Source: Planctomycetota bacterium
Lineage (GTDB): Bacteria > Planctomycetota > UBA1135 > GCA-002686595
DNA: 64,000 nt
Direction of reading: 5' to 3'
Assembly: GCA_020853575.1 (NCBI GenBank)
Contig: JADYYP010000029.1
Location: forward strand, 1 to 64,000
In this document: in pieces, positions 1-7,826 of the stretch
Position numbering within the stretch: position 1 is the stretch's first letter
Layout: the number at the start of each line of letters is the position of its first letter
Made by a program: the position numbers and the translations under genes
The notes under the pieces: model-generated
Database searches by the model: none
Told to the model about the DNA's origin: nothing
What the model saw: only the letters and a program-made list of their open reading frames with translations

Positions 1-83
1 ATCGAGGCTTCCTTCCTCGAGGACATGGACATCGAGTTCAACCGCGTGGCGCGTGCGGCGGACGGAGTCGTAGACTGCTTCAT
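1..83 (-). CDS. start of an unknown gene, cut by the window edge
   Basis: A complement-strand ATG at 83 is preceded, 7 nt upstream, by a perfect Shine-Dalgarno (AAGGAGG). The first 27 codons read MKQSTTPSAARATRLNSMSM and onward, with no stop before the window begins. It lies 112 bp downstream of, and in the same direction as, the two small secreted-protein genes at 195-1483, so it may belong to that cluster. The product is too short to identify. The plus strand is also open here (stop at 133-135) but has no ribosome site, so the minus reading is preferred. Confidence 0.4.
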   Translation of the reverse strand, partial: MKQSTTPSAARATRLNSMSMSSRKEAS

Positions 84-194
84 GGTCGGCCTCCTTGTGG
101 TTCGGGGTTGGTCAACACACCCTTCGTACCACTGAGGCAGCGCAAGCTCGACCTCGCGTGGAGGCCGGCCTTCTCATCCCATCTATCCGCATGT

Positions 195-1004
195 TCAGCG
201 TCGAGCGAGGTACTCTCGCACTGCGTCACGCCGCGCGCCCTTGAGGTGCTTGATCTCGGCGTCGAGCGCGGCGAATTCAGGGTGCTCTTCCTTCGTGATG
301 CTCAGCACCACGCTCCACCCTCCACCTGCGGCCGACGTCGAATAGAAAGGGAGGGGATGTGGAGGCGCGAGGCCGTCGGTCGTGAACGGCGATCGCTGAA
401 ATCTGTCACGCCGCCATTGGTCACGAAGAACTGAATCGAGTCCAGTGACGTAGGCTTCGGCCTTCGCGCGCAGATCAACGTTGAACGGCTCCGCTGCGAG
501 CGCGATGCGGCCGATGTCCTCGTCACTGAGATTCTCGGGCAACTTCATCCCGAGAGCGCTCCTCAGAGACGCGTGGGTTAGCTCGTCGGGCCACTGGACG
601 CGATTGTCGAACAGAGCCTCGCGCGTTCCCCCTGGGAGGCACGCGTGTGGTTCGAGGAGCGCCTTGGCCTCCTCCCACGGCGTGAACACCGCGACCGTGT
701 CCAAGTTGCGACCTGACGCTTCCAGCCGCGCCTCGATCTCCGCCCACGACTCACCCCAGAATTCCCGCAGCACATCGCGTTCGGTCTTGGGCGGAGTCAC
801 TTCGGCCTCCACGCGCGTCTCCGGCACGCGCAGAGTCTCGTCGACTCTGATCGCGGCGCCATTGGTCTCGGGACTAGCGGCCGATTCGAGCGCGTCGCTG
901 CGCGTTCGAGTCGTGAGGAAGACCACGACCGCGGCGCTGCACGTCACGATCGCCGCCAGCCCGAGTCGTCTCTTCACTCTCAGCCTTCTTCGCATTCCGA
1001 GCAT
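195..1004 (-). CDS. hypothetical membrane-anchored or secreted protein
   Basis: 269 aa, family not recognised. An Arg/Lys-rich N-terminus is followed by a hydrophobic stretch (about residues 14-31, LGLAAIVTCSAAVVVFL), which fits an uncleaved signal anchor or signal peptide. The rest is soluble and charged, with Trp-rich patches around residues 93-115. Its start overlaps the end of the next gene upstream (980-1483) by 25 nt, so the two are probably translationally coupled. A perfect 7-bp inverted repeat (CCACCGC-GA-GCGGTGG) sits directly before the ATG. An in-frame ATG three codons later is an alternative start. Confidence 0.65.
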   Translation of the reverse strand: MLGMRRRLRVKRRLGLAAIVTCSAAVVVFLTTRTRSDALESAASPETNGAAIRVDETLRVPETRVEAEVTPPKTERDVLREFWGESWAEIEARLEASGRNLDTVAVFTPWEEAKALLEPHACLPGGTREALFDNRVQWPDELTHASLRSALGMKLPENLSDEDIGRIALAAEPFNVDLRAKAEAYVTGLDSVLRDQWRRDRFQRSPFTTDGLAPPHPLPFYSTSAAGGGWSVVLSITKEEHPEFAALDAEIKHLKGARRDAVREYLARR

Positions 1005-1483
1005 CCACCGCTCGCGGTGGCTTGGAATCCACAGCCCGGGCTCTCGAGGATCCAGGTCCAGCTCGTAGCCGAACAGCTGATGTCGTACTGCTTGGTATCC
1101 GAACCGGAGCCCGACGGACCTGAGTTGGGCGGAGGATTGATGCAGCGCTTCACGCCACCGTACTCATGGCAGATGTTGATGGTCGAGTTCGCCGGCAGCC
1201 CGGCCCATGAGCGTGTGACGACCGCGTGGCAAGGCCCGGCGATGCACTGTTCACCGCCTGGCGGATAGTTCACTTCGCCCTCGCACATTCCGTCCGCCAC
1301 CGCGACGCTGATCGCGAGCACTGCGCCAGGGCACGTCGCGCTGTTCGAATTGGATCCGGAGAATGCGCCACCAACGCATCCTTCGCAGTTGATCGCTTCC
1401 TGAGCGACGTAGGCCGGATTGATGATCAGGAGTGCTGAACCGAGCGCGAGCGCTGCAGAGCCGAGGTAGAGTGGAGCCAACAT
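980..1483 (-). CDS. small secreted cysteine-rich protein
   Basis: 167 aa, not assignable to a named family. Residues 1-28 form a hydrophobic signal sequence. The mature part is rich in Gly, Ser and Cys, with about a dozen cysteines in pairs such as NCEGC, QCIAGPC and GCSEC, suggesting a disulfide-stabilised extracytoplasmic protein. An AGGAG box lies 9 nt before the ATG. It is the first gene of a small complement-strand cluster with 195-1004 and perhaps the gene leaving the window at 83. Confidence 0.65.
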   Translation of the reverse strand: MLAPLYLGSAALALGSALLIINPAYVAQEAINCEGCVGGAFSGSNSNSATCPGAVLAISVAVADGMCEGEVNYPPGGEQCIAGPCHAVVTRSWAGLPANSTINICHEYGGVKRCINPPPNSGPSGSGSDTKQYDISCSATSWTWILESPGCGFQATASGGCSECEEG

Positions 1484-1719
1484 GCGAGGAGTCTCCTATC
1501 GCGGGCAATGTGTCGGAAGAACCCGATTGAACTGCTTGCCAGGGCGATGATCCAACCGGACCCCTCCCAGGTTCTCTCTCTCTCTCTTTCTCGTCAAGGG
1601 GCATTCGATTGGCTGATCGAGAGTCGCCACTTCGATCGATCCTCGCTCCACGCCAGCCCGATGCGATCCAGGTGCACTCCACGCAGATCCCGCGCTGATC
1701 GGCGTCGCGCGTTTCGCGC

Positions 1720-1725
1720 TATCCT
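1720..1725 (+). promoter_or_regulatory. -10 box (TATCCT), probable leaderless start
   Basis: TATCCT ends 6 nt before the ATG at 1732. The same arrangement recurs before 13236, 26943, 30342 and 62883, which argues that transcription starts at or next to these start codons. Confidence 0.45.
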
Positions 1726-1731
1726 GTGGAG

Positions 1732-2418
1732 ATGTTTCGCGTTCTCACGGTGCTCGCCATGGCTCTCGGAGCTGCCTTGCCGACGCCCGCGGGCGACGAC
1801 GTGGGAGTCCTCTCGGCGCGTTTGCGCGATCCGAAGCTGGCGCTGGAAGAGCGCGATCAGATCCGCGAGCGGCTGCTCGGTCTCGGCGACGAGGGCGTGC
1901 GCGTGCTGCAGCGGCATTTGGAGGAGCGCAGCGATCGCTTGGACGAGCGCGCGACGAAGCACGAGCGCCGCTACTTGGCTGGTGTCGAGCGCCGCGCGCG
2001 CAAGACCATCGACGCGCGGCTGACCAGGGCGCGGATGGTGGAGATCGAGACGCTGCGCAAGGAGATCGCCAAGCTGCGGGCCGATGCTACCAGCGTGCGG
2101 CTCGACCTCGCAGGGCTCAACTTCGCAGGCGCGAGCCGATCGCAAAGCTCGGGGTCGCGGCCTGGTCCAAGTTCGCGAGCCAGCTCCGAAACTGGCGTTC
2201 GAGCTCGGCCAGGCGCGCGCCGAAGATGCCCTGGAACGCCGCGCGTGTGGCGGCCGACCGCCTCCAGGGGAAGTCATCCGCTTGGAATTCCGATCCGCCG
2301 CGTTCCGCGACATCGCGGGCTGCGTGGTGCAGCGGGTCGCGATCCGCTCGATGCAGTCGCTGCCGATCCTGCAGTAGCTCCTCTCGACGCGCGTTGCCTG
2401 CTCCGCGTCGGTGCTTGA
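1732..2418 (+). CDS. secreted coiled-coil protein with a scrambled C-terminus
   Basis: The ATG at 1732 follows a TATCCT box; a GTG two codons earlier (1726) is less likely. A signal peptide (MFRVLTVLAMALGAALPTPA) is followed by about 110 residues of charged helix (LEERDQIRERLLGLGDEGV, LQRHLEERSDRLDERATKHE) that look like genuine coiled coil. From about nucleotide 2130 the composition changes to Arg/Pro/Ser-rich sequence typical of a wrong reading frame, and the frame then runs through a 31-bp dispersed repeat at 2256-2286. I infer that the native 3' end was lost to a rearrangement. The true family is unknown. Confidence 0.5.
   Translation: MFRVLTVLAMALGAALPTPAGDDVGVLSARLRDPKLALEERDQIRERLLGLGDEGVRVLQRHLEERSDRLDERATKHERRYLAGVERRARKTIDARLTRARMVEIETLRKEIAKLRADATSVRLDLAGLNFAGASRSQSSGSRPGPSSRASSETGVRARPGARRRCPGTPRVWRPTASRGSHPLGIPIRRVPRHRGLRGAAGRDPLDAVAADPAVAPLDARCLLRVGA
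2256..2286 (+). repeat. 31-bp dispersed repeat, copy 1
   Basis: Begins GACCGC and ends CCGCTTGGA. It matches copy 2 (4651-4681) at 30 of 31 bases in the same orientation. A diverged copy 3 (25 of 31) lies inverted at 49451-49481. In copies 2 and 3 the sequence lies 3' of an IS91-type transposase remnant, so it is probably a terminus of that element. Copy 1 has no recognisable transposase next to it. Confidence 0.7.
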
Positions 2419-2461
2419 GCGTCCGTGCCGGCGCAGCCGGGACGCGCTTTCGGTGCGCTGC

Positions 2462-3802
2462 CTAAGCGCGTTTTTCGGCGGCTTTCAGCAATTGCCGACG
2501 CTTGCGGCGACGGCGCGCGTTCTCCACCCGACGCCGACTCTGATCCTCGCGGCGCTTGAGCGCAGCTTGGAGCCGGGTCTTGCCGCGCCTCTTGTCGACG
2601 GGACGGCGCTCGCGCTCGAGGCGGCCGACGAAGCGCTCGAAGCCACGGAAGTCGAACTCGCACTCTCCGAGCAGGCGACCGTAGCGCTCTTCGAGCTGCG
2701 CGTCGCGCCGATGGTCGACGACGACGATCTTGAGCTCCGCCCCGCGATCCGCCCGCATCTGCTTGGCCTTGAGCAGGAGTGTCTTGATGTGAATGTCGTC
2801 GTCGGGAAGCGAGTAACCGACAAACACCCAGCGACTGACGCCGGCAAGCTCGCGTTGGGCCGTCGACCAGATGTTCATCAGGTGACGGTTGCGATAGGAC
2901 TTGACGAACGTCGGCGTGACGAGCACGGACTCGAAGAAGGCGACGCCGCAGTCGCACGGCTCCACGCCGGCGGCCGCGCCCTCCGAGCGCGCGCAGTGCG
3001 CAATGACGCGCTTCACATCGATGCGCAGTCGCTGGCAACGCGGGCAGTGAAGCCAATTGAGCGAGCCGTGCAGTTTGAGGAGCTTGGGCCGCTTGGGGAA
3101 CTTCCTGGGCCGCTCGATCTCGCTCTCGAGTCCCTCATTTCGTAGGCGCGCCAGCGCAGGATCTTCCCAACACTTGAGTCGACTTGCCTCGCCGCCAGCC
3201 AAGTCGGCGTCGGTGCCGTAGTCGCTTTCGGTGGCGCCGAACCTCATGCAGCGCGCAGTGTCGACCAGGATGTCCCAGTTCGTCGTGATGATCACGTCGT
3301 CTGTCCCGAGCGCGCGCACGAAGCGCCCGACGGTGAGCTGGTCGAGATTCGAGGTCGAGTCGTGCAGGCTCCTGAACCCTTCCGCGATCGCGCGAACAAT
3401 CTGCGCGCGAGCGGTCGCGAGGAACGAGCCCTTCAACGCACGTCCGGAACTTCGCCCGGCGCCGATCGTGCTCTCCTCGGACAGAAGAATGTCGAGGGAG
3501 CTGAGGATGTCCGTGAGGTTCGGGATTTCGTGGGGCGTCCGCGCCGCGCAGTGCTTTCCCCCGGAGATCGCCTCGACGAGTGAATTCCACGCGCGCGCGG
3601 CTGACTTGAGGTTTTCGAGGCGGACACTGAACACGGTGGTGAGAAACTCGGCGAGCTCGCTCCCGCTATTGCGTCGCTTTCCCTTGGCGTCGAAAATCCG
3701 CGCGCTCACCGCGCCTAGCAACTCTCGCGTGAGTGGAAACCGATCGGCTTTCGATGCGCCGGCCCCCAGAAAGTAAGCAGTCTTCGTGTGCGGGTTTGCC
3801 AT
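2462..3802 (-). CDS. SIR2-fold protein, possible defence NADase
   Basis: 446 aa. The N-terminus carries the SIR2-type nucleotide motif FLGAGAS at about residues 10-16. Later come TTNWDIL, KLHGSLNW, a possible zinc-knuckle pair (CPRC, and CDC further on) and VFVGYSLPDDDIHIKTLL, the usual order of motifs in the SIR2-like families (SIR2_2 type). The last ~55 residues are a very basic helix (KRRGKTRLQAALKRRED). The ATG at 3802 is chosen over an in-frame GTG at 3826 because AGGGAG precedes it and FLGAGAS then falls at the usual distance. Stand-alone SIR2-like proteins are known as NAD-depleting antiphage effectors (Thoeris ThsA, DSR), but no partner gene is visible here. It lies between two direct 31-bp repeats beside an IS91 fossil, so horizontal arrival is plausible. 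Confidence 0.75.
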   Translation of the reverse strand: MANPHTKTAYFLGAGASKADRFPLTRELLGAVSARIFDAKGKRRNSGSELAEFLTTVFSVRLENLKSAARAWNSLVEAISGGKHCAARTPHEIPNLTDILSSLDILLSEESTIGAGRSSGRALKGSFLATARAQIVRAIAEGFRSLHDSTSNLDQLTVGRFVRALGTDDVIITTNWDILVDTARCMRFGATESDYGTDADLAGGEASRLKCWEDPALARLRNEGLESEIERPRKFPKRPKLLKLHGSLNWLHCPRCQRLRIDVKRVIAHCARSEGAAAGVEPCDCGVAFFESVLVTPTFVKSYRNRHLMNIWSTAQRELAGVSRWVFVGYSLPDDDIHIKTLLLKAKQMRADRGAELKIVVVDHRRDAQLEERYGRLLGECEFDFRGFERFVGRLERERRPVDKRRGKTRLQAALKRREDQSRRRVENARRRRKRRQLLKAAEKRA

Positions 3803-4070
3803 AACGCTCCCTGGCGTGCGGCGCACACTCTAGCTGCTGGATGAAGCGGGCGGGAGCGACGCCGAAGCCCTCGGATTTCGATCGTCGGCGGCAACCGCTT
3901 CCGTCGAGCTTCGGCGCCGATCCGAACTGAACACTCCTTGCGACGCGCACGGCGGTTCGCGTGAGCTCGGCTGCGGCTTCTCAGGGGGCGCCTGGCCGCC
4001 GGATCCTCTTCGCAACGACGCCAAGGCGTCGCTGCGATTCGTCGCTGCGCGACGAACCGAGTCTTGCCTT

Positions 4071-4504
4071 CCGCCGCCACGCGCTCATCAGCTCACCTAC
4101 CACGGCGTGCTCGCGCAGGCCTCCGCATGGCGCGACCAGAGTCGTGCCGAAGCGCGCGCAGGTCCCCGCCGTCCACTCGCACGCGGCTTCCGCTCCCAAC
4201 TCGCCGACCACGCCGAGCACCTTCGCCCGCTCCCACTCGGCGCGCTCGCTGCTGGGCCGAGCTCTTGCGGCGCGTCTTCGCTCTCGACGTGCTGACGTGT
4301 CCGCATTGCGGCGGCCCACGCCGCCTGATCGCGCTGCTCACAGACCCCATCGTCGTGCGCAGGCTCCTCACGCACCTCGGACTGCCCACCGAGCCTCCAC
4401 GGCCGGCGCCGGCGCGTTCACGCGAACAACTCGACTTCGCCGGAGCCGCGGCCCGTCAACCCGCCGAGCACGCACCCCGCCCGCAACCCGCGCCAGCGAA
4501 GTAG
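4071..4504 (+). pseudogene. IS91-family transposase, C-terminal fragment, frameshifted
   Basis: The coding remnant inside the element above. The reading frame changes between about 4150 and 4253, separating the LTYHGVLA part from the LDVLTCPHCGGPRR part. The end at 4504 (PAPAK then TAG) is probably the native C-terminus. All motifs of the HUH nuclease domain are missing. Confidence 0.7.
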
Positions 4505-4650
4505 GTCCCGTCGTATCCAAAGCGCCAGCGCCACCGACCCGGCGCGCCTCACCCGCTACGCAAGCCCGGCCCACCGACGCCCGAGTTGGCCTCGGGAGGC
4601 CACTTGTGGATGTGCCCGCCGCGGCGAACTTCCGCCTGGCGGTCAATCCC

Positions 4651-4681
4651 GACCGCTTCCAGGGGAAGTCATCCGCTTGGA
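4651..4681 (+). repeat. 31-bp dispersed repeat, copy 2
   Basis: Differs from copy 1 at one base. It lies 147 bp beyond the stop of the IS91 transposase remnant and directly before the IS3-family fragment. Its position matches copy 3 behind the other IS91 fossil, supporting its identity as an element end. Confidence 0.75.
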
Positions 4682-4990
4682 TGTCCTCTCCGCCGAGGAG
4701 CGTGGAGCGCCGACGTTCATTCGTTCCGACAATGGATCGGAGTTCATCGCCAATGCTGTGCGCGAGTGGCTGAAGCGCGTTCGGATCGGCACGGCCTTCA
4801 TCGATCCAGGCGCGCCATGTGAGAACGCCTACATCGAGACCTTCAACGCCAAGCTGCGCGACGAGCGGCTCGGCCGCGAGGTGTTTTTCACGCTCGCCGA
4901 GGCGGAGCATCTCGCCACTGGCTTCCGGTTCGAGTACGACCATCGACGTCCGCACGCGAGCCTCGAGTATCAGACCCCTGCGGAGTTCGC
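4677..4990 (+). pseudogene. IS3-family transposase (OrfB), C-terminal fragment
   Basis: About 104 residues of an integrase-core (rve) domain: FIRSDNGSEFIANAVREWL, FIDPGAPCENAYIETFNAKL, RDERLGREVFFTL, HRRPHASLEYQTPAEF. The second catalytic Asp (in SDNG) and the Glu (in IETFN) are separated by exactly 35 residues, the DD(35)E spacing of IS3 elements. The helix-turn-helix OrfA, the first Asp and everything N-terminal are missing. The frame begins at the 31-bp repeat and remains open, by chance, through the following gene to 5675, giving a misleading 332-aa ORF. Confidence 0.8.
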
Positions 4991-5141
4991 TGTCGGGTGT
5001 GCGCCCTCCTGCTCCGCTTCGCTCCGCGTCCGAGCGCGCACGCGGGGCACTCGACCACCCACTGCACTCTCATGGCGCCTGGATCAAGGAACGGAGGCAC
5101 GTCACAGGCATGAGCCCTTTCTGGCCGCGCTACGCAGACCA

Positions 5142-5192
5142 GCTCAACGGTCCGCTTCATTGCTACGATGTTCCATCGAATTGGCGTTGGGC
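5142..5192 (+). other. possible degenerate attC/attI preceding the gene cassette
   Basis: GCTCAAC (5142-5148) fits RYYYAAC and GTTGGGC (5186-5192) is a perfect GTTRRRY. The sequence between is only weakly palindromic (CGATG-TTC-CATCG). The right core marks the 5' edge of the cassette. Whether the left part is a worn attC or the end of a former attI cannot be decided. Confidence 0.35.
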
Positions 5193-5742
5193 GGTTCAGG
5201 CAGCACTCTCATGTCAGGCTTTCACGTCTGGAATGCCTTCTGGCACTGGTACTTCGAACCCAAAGCGTTCGAGACGGCAGGGGACTGTCGCATCTACCGA
5301 CTCATCGGCGTCCGCAGCTTCAAACGCTATCTTCCGACATCAGGCGACCTCGTCTCACGGTGGCAGGGCATTACTCGAATTCAGCGGGCCCACTGCGGGC
5401 TCAATCAGGCTCTCCTCCGCTATGAAAGCGTCACCCGTTCTCACGAAGCCCGCCACATTTTCGGCGCGCTCTCAATGCTTGCCATTTCCTGGTGGTCAAT
5501 CACCTTCCACGACAAGGGTCAATGGCTTGCGCTAATCGCTGCCAACCTTCTCATCAACGGCTACCCGATCGTCCTTCAGCGCTACAACCGCATTCGCTTG
5601 CAGAGGGCGCTTGCCCACTTCGCAGCTCTCCACAACGGCCGCAAAGCCGACCGGCCACTCGCCTCCACCGGGTAACGACCACTCCCGACCGCCCAACCCC
5701 GGCATGCAGCGGACTCGCTACGCTCGCCGTTGATGCCAGACG
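5187..5742 (+). mobile_element. integron-type gene cassette (556 bp)
   Basis: Bounded on the left by the core GTTGGGC (cut expected after G5186) and on the right by an attC whose core cut is expected after G5742. It carries one ORF (5211-5675) starting 24 nt after the left boundary, the compact layout of a cassette. On excision, TTGGGC would rejoin G5742 to recreate GTTGGGC, the exact complement of the attC R'' core GCCCAAC. No integrase gene is visible within 5 kb, so this may be a stray insertion or the relic of an array. Confidence 0.7.
5211..5675 (+). CDS. CrtO-like acyltransferase family membrane protein
   Basis: 154 aa starting MSGFHVWNAFWHWYFEPKAF. The order FEPKAFETAGDCRIYRLIGV, RSFKRYLPTSGDLVSR, a conserved His (EARHIFGAL), then two hydrophobic segments and YPIVLQRYNRIRL resembles the glycosyl-4,4'-diaponeurosporenoate acyltransferase (CrtO) family, small membrane proteins of about 150-170 aa. 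The substrate is unknown. The start at 5211 is preferred because the upstream frame crosses the cassette boundary and the IS3 fragment. AGG in TTCAGGCAG upstream is only a weak ribosome site, as is common in cassette genes. Confidence 0.6.
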   Translation: MSGFHVWNAFWHWYFEPKAFETAGDCRIYRLIGVRSFKRYLPTSGDLVSRWQGITRIQRAHCGLNQALLRYESVTRSHEARHIFGALSMLAISWWSITFHDKGQWLALIAANLLINGYPIVLQRYNRIRLQRALAHFAALHNGRKADRPLASTG

Positions 5743-5748
5743 TTGGCG
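5691..5748 (+). other. integron attC site (58 bp)
   Basis: R'' core GCCCAAC (5691-5697), left arm GGCATGCAGCGGACTCGC, short variable end, right arm GCCGTTGATGCC, then R' GTTGGCG (5742-5748). The arms form an imperfect inverted repeat with an unpaired G in GGCATGCA against GGCAT-CA, the extrahelical base that orients integrase on attC. The last bases of R' lie beyond the recombination point and belong to the neighbouring DNA, which explains their deviation from GTTRRRY. Confidence 0.75.
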
Positions 5749-5921
5749 TGCTGTACGCACGCGAGCTCGTCCGCCTCGTGTGCCAGGACCACGACACGCT
5801 CACGCAGCGCCGCACCGAACTCGCGACCGACTCGGGCCTCTACGTGTTCCTCGTTTTCGTCGTGCTCGAGCTCGGCGACTCGCGAACGAGTCGGCGCGTT
5901 GGCGGTCGGCGGCGCGCGCAG

Positions 5922-7523
5922 TCACAGCACGAGCGTCGGATGGAGCGCGTCGAGCTCGGCGCGCAGGCGCGTGAGCGCCGCGGCGGCCTCGGGTGACAGC
6001 GGCGGGGCGGCCGCATCGAGCAGGTCGTTCTGCTCGAAGAAGTCCGCTGTCGGCGAGGGCGGAGTCGTGCCCGGGTCCGGCGGGCCGCCCTGTGCGAGGT
6101 CGTAGAGCTCCTCGGCGACGACGATCCCGCCGTGGGTGCGGCGCGTGCGGCGGATCAGCTTGAAACGCTCGTCGCGCAGAGCTTGGTCGTGACGGATCCC
6201 GCTGTAGCCGGGCGGGGGCGCACCGTTCGCGTCCGGCGTGAAGTTCGGATTGAACATCTCGGCGTAGTTCGTCGCGCGCAATGGAAGCGTCGACCCGAGC
6301 AGGTACGGCAAGAGCGAAATCGAATCGCTGCCCGTGCTCGCTGCGGGATCCACCTGCGCCAAATCGCAGACCGTGGCGAAGACGTCGAGCGTGTTCACCA
6401 GCGCATCGCACGTCGTGCCCGCGGTGCCGGGTGGAATCAGAGGCGAGCGCACGATCATCGGCACGTGCACGCCGCTCTCGTACACGGTTGCCTTGCCGTG
6501 CGAGCTCGGATACGGCGGAACGAGCGCGTACTTGCTCGTTCCGTTGTCGCCGACCAGCACGACCGTCGTGTCGCTCTCGTCGAGCGCGCACACCACTCGC
6601 GCGACCTGCCCGTCGAGTGCCTCCAGCATGCAGCGCACCTTCTCGGCCTTGCTCGCGCTGGGCGCGGCGACACACGGCACGAGCGGCGGCTCGTACCCCG
6701 CACATTCCGCGTCGGGCAACCCGGGCGGCACCACGTGCGCGGGCACGTGCACCGAGTTGAAGCTGACCCACATGAACCACGGCTCGCGCAAGGTGTTGAT
6801 CATCTTCAGCGCGTCGTTCGCGGTATCGACGATCGCGTACGACGAGGGCGATCCCTCGAGCACGTCGATCGAGCCCGTCGCCAGGCCTTCACTCCCCAGC
6901 CCGAGCACGTTCCCGTCGAGGGTCGCGAAGTGCTTGATCCAATTCGTGTACGAGCTCGCGCTGGCCGGAAGCCCTTCCGGTTTCTGGAGGTTGTACAGCG
7001 GACCCGCGAAGTGCTCGAACCAACGGCCCGCGGGCTCTCCGAGAGGATGCAGCGGCCAAGCGGCGATCTGGTCGTGGGACGCGAGGTGCCATTTGCCGAG
7101 CGCGGCGCGATGGTAGGGCACCGGCGCCTCGCCGAGCAGTTCGGGCAGCGTCACGGTCGCGGGGTCGAGCCCGGGCTCGTGCCATAGATCGCGAGGGACC
7201 AGCGTCGAGCCGACTCCGCAACGCGAGGCATAGCGACCGGTGAGCATCTGAGCGCGCGTCGGAGTGCACACCGGTGCTGCCCAAGCGCGCGTGAACATCA
7301 GGCCGCGCGCCGCGAGCATTCCGTCGATCGCGGGTGTGTTCGCCGGCCATCCCGAGGGCTTGCCGATGGAAGCGAAATAGAGGTCGTAGGCGCCCAACAA
7401 CTCGGGGCCGCAATCGTCGAGCACGATCACGCACACGTTTTGTTGAGCAACACCCGCCGCGGCGAGCATCGAACACGCGAGAAAACCGTGCGCCAGTGAG
7501 CGCAGCGAAACGCCGAGTTGCAT
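5922..7523 (-). CDS. secreted sulfatase
   Basis: 533 aa. A signal peptide (MQLGVSLRSLAHGFLACSML, cleavage near AGVAQQ) is followed by the sulfatase metal site VIVLDDCGPE (Asp36/Asp37) and the formylglycine motif C86-T-P-T-R90 (C-x-P-x-R), followed by AQMLTGRYASRCGV. VLVGDNGTSKY and SSHGKATVYESGVHVPMIV supply further active-site positions. Length and order fit type I arylsulfatases. The enzyme would hydrolyse sulfate esters, probably of polysaccharides, outside the cytoplasmic membrane, and needs a formylglycine-generating enzyme not present here. It stands alone and faces away from the gene at 7827. Confidence 0.9.
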   Translation of the reverse strand: MQLGVSLRSLAHGFLACSMLAAAGVAQQNVCVIVLDDCGPELLGAYDLYFASIGKPSGWPANTPAIDGMLAARGLMFTRAWAAPVCTPTRAQMLTGRYASRCGVGSTLVPRDLWHEPGLDPATVTLPELLGEAPVPYHRAALGKWHLASHDQIAAWPLHPLGEPAGRWFEHFAGPLYNLQKPEGLPASASSYTNWIKHFATLDGNVLGLGSEGLATGSIDVLEGSPSSYAIVDTANDALKMINTLREPWFMWVSFNSVHVPAHVVPPGLPDAECAGYEPPLVPCVAAPSASKAEKVRCMLEALDGQVARVVCALDESDTTVVLVGDNGTSKYALVPPYPSSHGKATVYESGVHVPMIVRSPLIPPGTAGTTCDALVNTLDVFATVCDLAQVDPAASTGSDSISLLPYLLGSTLPLRATNYAEMFNPNFTPDANGAPPPGYSGIRHDQALRDERFKLIRRTRRTHGGIVVAEELYDLAQGGPPDPGTTPPSPTADFFEQNDLLDAAAPPLSPEAAAALTRLRAELDALHPTLVL

Positions 7524-7826
7524 GCGAGCCCTCTCCCAAGGGCCTCCAGCGTTACGAGCCGGAGTCCCCGGATTTTAGCGCGCTTCCCGCGCTCGTGGGC
7601 GGTCAGCCCCGCGAGCCTCGGGCGAATCGTTCGAGTCCGCGCGGTGCGCCAGCTCACGGCAGCGCGGAGCGCGAGAGCCCGCGGCGCCACACGTCTCCGG
7701 TTCCATGCTCGAGTCCCCGACAGCGAGGCGTGCGGGTAGACTCAGGCCCCATCGGCACGCGCCTCGCGGAACGTGGCCTGCCGAGAGACGCAGGGAACGC
7801 GAGCGACGGCGCGCGAGGAGGCGGGC
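7524..7826. other. divergent intergenic region, 303 bp
   Basis: Separates the sulfatase (minus) from the beta-helix protein (plus). It contains TAGACT at about 7737-7742, a possible -10 box for the rightward gene with a leader of roughly 80 nt, and GAGGAGG (7815-7821) just before the ATG at 7827. No RNA gene or repeat was seen. Confidence 0.4.

Larger units (their letters stand above)
4050..4681 (+). mobile_element. IS91-family element remnant (3' part)
   Basis: Only the last third of a rolling-circle (Y2) transposase and the region behind it remain. One frame (about 4071-4293) reads PPPRAHQLTYHGVLAQA, the conserved segment near the IS91 transposase C-terminus. After a frameshift, 4253-4504 reads WAELLRRVFALDVLTCPHCG and LIALLTDPIVVRRLLTHLGL, the canonical C-terminal zinc-knuckle region. 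The segment after the stop (4505-4681) aligns with the one behind the second IS91 fossil at 49451-49890 and ends in the same 31-bp sequence. The catalytic tyrosines are absent, so the element is dead. Just upstream, short perfect hairpins (GACGCC-GGCGTC and TTCGTCGC-TGC-GCGACGAA) lie at about 4014-4057. Confidence 0.75.

Noticed and set aside
1573..1590. CT-dinucleotide run upstream of the 980-1483 gene
   Set aside because: Short and interrupted; no sign of a phase-variable tract affecting a start codon.
5730..5996. Small plus-strand ORF starting inside the attC site
   Set aside because: Start codons lie in the attC arm, it overlaps the end of the sulfatase gene antisense, and no family or ribosome site supports it.
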